Positions 59,935-64,000 of a stretch of DNA of 64,000 nucleotides are shown here, piece after piece; within the stretch, counting starts at the first letter, position 1; every line of letters starts with the position of its first letter. The position numbers and the translations under genes are program-made. The DNA is from Clostridium cavendishii DSM 21758. Its GTDB lineage: Bacteria; Bacillota; Clostridia; Clostridiales; Clostridiaceae. Location of the stretch: NCBI RefSeq assembly GCF_900141845.1, contig NZ_FQZB01000015.1, positions 99,517 through 163,516 of the forward strand. The letters are read 5' to 3'. A model generated the notes under the pieces. It was not told where the DNA came from. It did not search any database and saw only the letters and a program-made list of their open reading frames with translations.

Positions 59935-61635
59935 ATGAAAAATTCACAAATATTAAAAAAAGATTTAGATAGAATAGATGGTAAAAGTTATAGATTATAT
60001 AAAGATTTAGAGGGAGAATATGATTTTCAAGACTATAAGCTTAGCATAGATCATGTTCAAGGTGATCCATTTGCATCACCATCAAGAGTTAGAGTAATAG
60101 TAGATCAAAGGATGGCTAAGTTTCCAAAGGAGCTTTTTGATAAGAAACATAAAAATATTGCTGTAGTTGATTATTTAACAAGAGAATTCTATTTTAATAT
60201 AAATAAATATGGAGAAAGAGTTTTTGGTTCAGGAAAAAGTGGGTTAATATTTATAAGTAAATGTCCACAAGAAATATTAGAAAGAACTTCGATAATTATA
60301 GATGAAGAGAAAATAGAAGCAAGATTTTATGTGGGGTTTCCTGCTAGAGGCAGAAGTGTTTTATCAAAGGAGTTAGAGAAGATACTTTATAATGTTATAC
60401 CAAACCTTGTTGAAAGAACTTTAATATACAAGAATATTAATAGTAAAGCACTAATAAATAGAGTAAAACTAGTAGAGGATCAAGAATACATAAGGGGAGA
60501 GTTAGATAAAAGAGGTCTTGTAGCCTTTGTAGCAAATGGATCTATGTTACCTAGAGAAAGTGGTATATCTACTAAGCCTTTAAAGTCAGGAAAAGCTTTT
60601 ATTTCACCAAAAGAGTTAGAAGTAGAGTTTAATACTATGACTCGAGGTGCTATTAAAGGGATGGGGATTAAAAAAGGAGTTACAATTATAGTTGGGGGAG
60701 GCTATCATGGTAAGTCTACTTTATTAAAAGCCTTAGAAAGTGGAGTTTATAATCACATTGAAGATGATGGAAGAGAATTTGTTATAACAGATGGTTCTGC
60801 ATTAAAGGTAAGGGCAGAGGATGGAAGAGTTATAACAAAAACAGATATATCTTTATTTATAAACAATCTACCAAATGGTAAAGATACTGTAGAGTTTTAT
60901 ACAGATAATGCTAGTGGAAGTACATCACAAGCAGCTAATATTATAGAAGGCATAGAAAGTGGAGCAAAGGTGTTTTTAATAGATGAAGATACTTCTGCTA
61001 CTAACTTTATGATGAGAGATGAGCTTATGCAAAAATTAGTGTCTAAAGATAAAGAGCCTATAACACCGTTTATAGAAATAGTAAAACCTTTATATGAGCA
61101 AAAGGATATATCAACAATATTGGTAGTTGGAAGCTCAGGTGACTTTTTTGATATAGCAGATTCAGTAATACAGCTTGATAATTATGAAGCTATAGATGTT
61201 ACTAAGCAGGCCAAGGAGCTAAGTAAAGGTAACATTGTAAAAAGAATTAATGATAGAGATTTAAAGATAAATATTTCATTTAATAGAAAAGTTAAAAAAG
61301 GAACAATTTCTGAAGGCCCAAAGGGTGTAAAAATAAAAACTATTGGATTAGATACAATAAGTATAAATAGAGATGATATAAATTTAAGATATATAGAGCA
61401 GATAGTAGATAATGAACAATTGAATGCAATAGGTTCGATTATGAAGTATGCTGAAAATAAATATATGAATAAAAATTTAAGCTTTGAGGCTATGATAGAT
61501 AATATAATTTCAGATATAGATAAAACTGGTTTAATGTCAATAGAAAAAATAAAAGGTGGAAGTGGAAGTTTAGCAATGCCTAGAAAGCAAGAAGTAATGG
61601 CTAGTTATAATAGATATAGAAAATTAAAGTTATAG
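59935..61635 (+). CDS. ABC-class P-loop ATPase (PF09818/DUF2791)
   Basis: A 566-residue predicted ATPase of the 'ABC class'. The N-terminal domain is FASPSRVRVIVDQRMAKFPKE. The nucleotide-binding core (about 240-430) has Walker A GGGYHGKSTLLKAL, an ABC-like signature ASGSTSQAANI and the Walker B segment AKVFLIDEDTSATNFM. Function is unknown; it does not look like a transport ATPase. AGGAGA precedes ATG 59935. It is monocistronic with a strong terminator. Confidence 0.87.
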   Translation: MKNSQILKKDLDRIDGKSYRLYKDLEGEYDFQDYKLSIDHVQGDPFASPSRVRVIVDQRMAKFPKELFDKKHKNIAVVDYLTREFYFNINKYGERVFGSGKSGLIFISKCPQEILERTSIIIDEEKIEARFYVGFPARGRSVLSKELEKILYNVIPNLVERTLIYKNINSKALINRVKLVEDQEYIRGELDKRGLVAFVANGSMLPRESGISTKPLKSGKAFISPKELEVEFNTMTRGAIKGMGIKKGVTIIVGGGYHGKSTLLKALESGVYNHIEDDGREFVITDGSALKVRAEDGRVITKTDISLFINNLPNGKDTVEFYTDNASGSTSQAANIIEGIESGAKVFLIDEDTSATNFMMRDELMQKLVSKDKEPITPFIEIVKPLYEQKDISTILVVGSSGDFFDIADSVIQLDNYEAIDVTKQAKELSKGNIVKRINDRDLKINISFNRKVKKGTISEGPKGVKIKTIGLDTISINRDDINLRYIEQIVDNEQLNAIGSIMKYAENKYMNKNLSFEAMIDNIISDIDKTGLMSIEKIKGGSGSLAMPRKQEVMASYNRYRKLKL

Positions 61636-61718
61636 AAGATTAAACTTTTTCCAAAAGTTTAGTATAATTTATATGTAATAGGTACGTCTTTTAATTAAAG
61701 AAATGTTTTTTGTTAAGT

Positions 61719-61770
61719 AATATCTTTAATCATTATTTTGTTAAGGTAATGATTAAAGATATTTTTTTAT
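61719..61770 (+). terminator. Terminator after ABC-class ATPase
   Basis: AATATCTTTAATCATTA (61719-61735) pairs with TAATGATTAAAGATATT (61747-61763), a 17-bp perfect stem followed by TTTTTT. Confidence 0.93.
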
Positions 61771-61986
61771 TATATTAGTAAATTTTTGTTAAAAGTCAAC
61801 AAATAATTATAATACTTAAAAAATCAGAAGGAAATGTAATATATGAATAAACAAGTAAAATTTAATAGGTGAAAGTTTCTTAATAATATGTAAGAATTAC
61901 TTATAGGTTAGTAATGTAGTATAATTTATAAAATTTCGAAATATAATACTAAAATTCGACAATTAGTGAAGCATGGATAATTTTAT

Positions 61987-62004
61987 ACGATAATAATATG
62001 TAAA
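61987..62004 (+). promoter_or_regulatory. Shared ACGATAATAATATGTAAA motif
   Basis: This 18-mer is identical to 44077-44094 before motA. It lies 70 bp before the surface-protein gene. The CGATAA core is SigD-like, which would link the gene to motility expression. 61771-61986 shows nothing else. Confidence 0.45.
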
Positions 62005-62073
62005 AAATTAAATTAAATTTAAGTTATTAATGTATTGGGATTATAAATTTTAAATTAGATTCATTGAGTTTAT

Positions 62074-64000
62074 ATGTTAGGAGGTAGTAGTATAGCTTTT
62101 TTAAAATGGAAAACAAATGTAATAATTAAAAATATTATAATTATTTTTTTTATTATAGTTTGTATAAATATTTTTCAAATTAAACCATGTTATGGAACGA
62201 CAAAGGAGATATTTCATGCTAACAGTGGAATAAATCTTAATAAAACTTTTTGGGGACATTATGGTGGTGAGCTTGATAATACTGCTAGTTCATATGCAGA
62301 TGGAGGAAATATAACATATTATATTAATAACAATTTTATACCGGCTAATCAAGTTGAAAAAAAATATATATGCTATTATTTCTGTGCAGAAAATAGATAT
62401 ATAGATAGTGGAACTATTTTTAAATTTGATTCTTCATATCAGGTAACATTTATTACTAATGGGTGGGCTGGAGACTTTGAATTATTAGTAGCAGATAATG
62501 ATATGAAATGGCAGTCAGTGGGTATAATTAATACTCATTATCCAACGGAACATACTTTTGATGGTGATAAATTGCCAATAAAGAATGTAAGGTATTTTAG
62601 AGCTCGTTCGATAAATGGGGGTAGCGTATCTCCTTTAGATATTTTTAATGTGAAAATTAAAAAGAAGGACTTAAATGATCCTAATAGTGGAATGGTTCAA
62701 ATATTTGATGCTTTTAGTGGGGTAGATGTTAAAGATGCTTTTTATGGACATTTTAGAGGTGATTTAGATAATACAATTAGTGCATATGTTGATGGTGGGT
62801 ATACGACCTTTGAAAAAGGATTTATAGCTTCGGATAATCTATACTTGAAATCGGATAATATATATTATTATAATGCACAAAATAGATGTATAGATTCTGG
62901 AAGAATATTTGAATTTGATTCGTTAGATAGTATTAAATTTTCTTTAGATGCACATCCAGGGAAATATGAATTATATGTAGGCGATAATGACATGAATTGG
63001 CATTATGTTGATACAGTAGAAGCAGACTCCAATCATAAAGCTACATACTCAATAGATGGTTCAAAGGTACCAATTAAAGATGTAAGATATTTTAGAGCAT
63101 TTTCACCAAAAGGGGGAAATGTGGCATCTTTAGATATTTTTGATGTAGAAATTGATAGAAGTGATGATGTTCAACCTAATATATCTTTGTCACAAAATAC
63201 AGTTGAATGGACAAATAAAAATGTAACAATACAAGCAATAGCTACAGATAATGAAACAGGTATAACAAAATTAACTTTGCCTAATAATAATTCTACTCAA
63301 CAGAGCATAGCAATATATGAAGTAACTCAAAATGGTATATATACATTTGAAGCTGAAGATGAATTTGGAAATAAAAAAACAGAATCAATTAATATTACGA
63401 ATATAGACAAAATCAATCCAGAAATTAACTTAGAATTAAATAATACAATTACACCTAATGAAACAATTTTAGTGAAAGTTAATGCAAAGGATAATGAGAG
63501 TGGTATTAAAGCAATAGAGCTACCAAATGGAAAAATAGAATTAGCAGATAATATTACATATGAGATAAATGTGAATGGAAAATATATTTTTAAGGCTATT
63601 GATAAAGCTGGTAACGAAATAGTTAAAAGTATAGATGTTATAGATATACCACCAGTAAATGTTGATACTACATCACCAGAAATCAAGGTAAGTACAAGCA
63701 CAACAGATTGGACAAATAAAAAAGTAATAATAAATGTAGAAGCCATAGACATTGAAAGTGGAGTAGACACAATAACTAAGCCAGATGGAAGTATAATAAA
63801 TCAAAGTATAGCTTCATATGAAGTAGATAAAAATGGAGTATATACTTTTGAGGCAAAAGATAAAAAAGGAAATGTAAGTAAAAGGGATGTAGTAATAAGT
63901 AATATAGATAATATTAAACCTAAGTTAAAAATTCAAGCAGATACAAGTGGTGTATTAATAGGAAGCGTTAAGATAAATATAGAAGCAGAAGATGCTGAGA
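62074..64000 (+). CDS. Large secreted repeat protein, 3' partial
   Basis: 642 codons are visible and the frame is open at the window end. The N-terminus has a hydrophobic segment (17-36, VIIKNIIIIFFIIVCINIF). Two copies of a domain of about 150 residues follow (49-198 and 209-362, each with FWGHYGGELDN- or FYGHFRGDLDN-type and VRYFRA.S..GG..SLDIF motifs). Ig-like repeats are at about 367-446, 447-530, 531-612 and from 613. It is probably a surface adhesin or cell-wall protein. The only strong GGAGG (62080-62084) lies after ATG 62074, so the start codon is uncertain. Confidence 0.82.
   Translation, partial: MLGGSSIAFLKWKTNVIIKNIIIIFFIIVCINIFQIKPCYGTTKEIFHANSGINLNKTFWGHYGGELDNTASSYADGGNITYYINNNFIPANQVEKKYICYYFCAENRYIDSGTIFKFDSSYQVTFITNGWAGDFELLVADNDMKWQSVGIINTHYPTEHTFDGDKLPIKNVRYFRARSINGGSVSPLDIFNVKIKKKDLNDPNSGMVQIFDAFSGVDVKDAFYGHFRGDLDNTISAYVDGGYTTFEKGFIASDNLYLKSDNIYYYNAQNRCIDSGRIFEFDSLDSIKFSLDAHPGKYELYVGDNDMNWHYVDTVEADSNHKATYSIDGSKVPIKDVRYFRAFSPKGGNVASLDIFDVEIDRSDDVQPNISLSQNTVEWTNKNVTIQAIATDNETGITKLTLPNNNSTQQSIAIYEVTQNGIYTFEAEDEFGNKKTESINITNIDKINPEINLELNNTITPNETILVKVNAKDNESGIKAIELPNGKIELADNITYEINVNGKYIFKAIDKAGNEIVKSIDVIDIPPVNVDTTSPEIKVSTSTTDWTNKKVIINVEAIDIESGVDTITKPDGSIINQSIASYEVDKNGVYTFEAKDKKGNVSKRDVVISNIDNIKPKLKIQADTSGVLIGSVKINIEAEDAE

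Noticed and set aside
62092..62094. Definite AUA start for the surface protein
   Set aside because: AUA starts are very rare; ATG 62074 in the same frame is retained as the call, with the conflict noted.
63327..63770. Minus-strand frame opposite the surface protein
   Set aside because: Mirror of Ig-like repeats; the plus frame has clear repeated domains.

Overview
The window reads as chromosomal DNA of a motile, anaerobic Clostridium sensu stricto. The DNA is very AT-rich, start sites carry strong GGAGG ribosome-binding sites, and families such as CD3324, DUF4317, DUF4318 and DUF6506 are typical of clostridia. No tRNA, rRNA, prophage, transposase or CRISPR array was seen. Species was not determined.

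Layout. 1-16 kb is an accessory region of small regulator/effector units: a CarD-like protein, a double-MerR regulator with an ABC exporter, a LysR/EamA pair, a MerR-TipAS sensor with a duplicated sensor module, AraC/DUF6506, MerR with a TrmO-like protein, MarR with a cyclase-family protein, and two methyltransferases. 16-21 kb holds an orphan BMP-type binding protein and an ECF sigma factor operon with its own ABC transporter. 22-31 kb is a metal/redox island: hypB, an 896-residue Fe-S/FAD oxidoreductase, hypA, a FecBCD-type ABC importer whose ATPase ends in a His-rich tail, and, convergent, a CooS-family gene. The CooS protein carries Glu in place of one canonical C-cluster Cys, giving a His-Glu-Cys4 ligand set like that of hybrid-cluster protein. 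32-38 kb has small metabolic genes and a MarR/MFS efflux pair with two clear operators.

38-44 kb is a probable tyramine locus: tyrS with a T-box leader and, divergently, a tyrosine/tyramine antiporter and a tyrosine decarboxylase, behind about 860 bp of noncoding DNA with two tandem-repeat arrays. 44-54 kb contains motAB, a CDF metal transporter, a glycolipid-type set (two GT4 glycosyltransferases and a flippase-like protein), a MocR regulator and small genes. 54-64 kb contains a MATE pump with a divergent MerR regulator around a textbook 19-bp-spacer promoter, an erythromycin-esterase-like secreted protein, an ABC-class ATPase and the start of a large secreted Ig-repeat protein that runs off the window.

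The most interesting part is the CooS-like/HypAB/oxidoreductase/importer island. It looks like a CO dehydrogenase locus, but the predicted cluster ligands and the proton-relay region are altered, so a non-CO redox reaction is plausible. Other points of note are the tyramine locus, three MerR promoters with 19-bp spacers, a recent duplication inside a TipAS sensor, a diverged intergenic repeat at 3.7 and 7.4 kb, and an 18-bp promoter-like motif shared by motA and the surface-protein gene.
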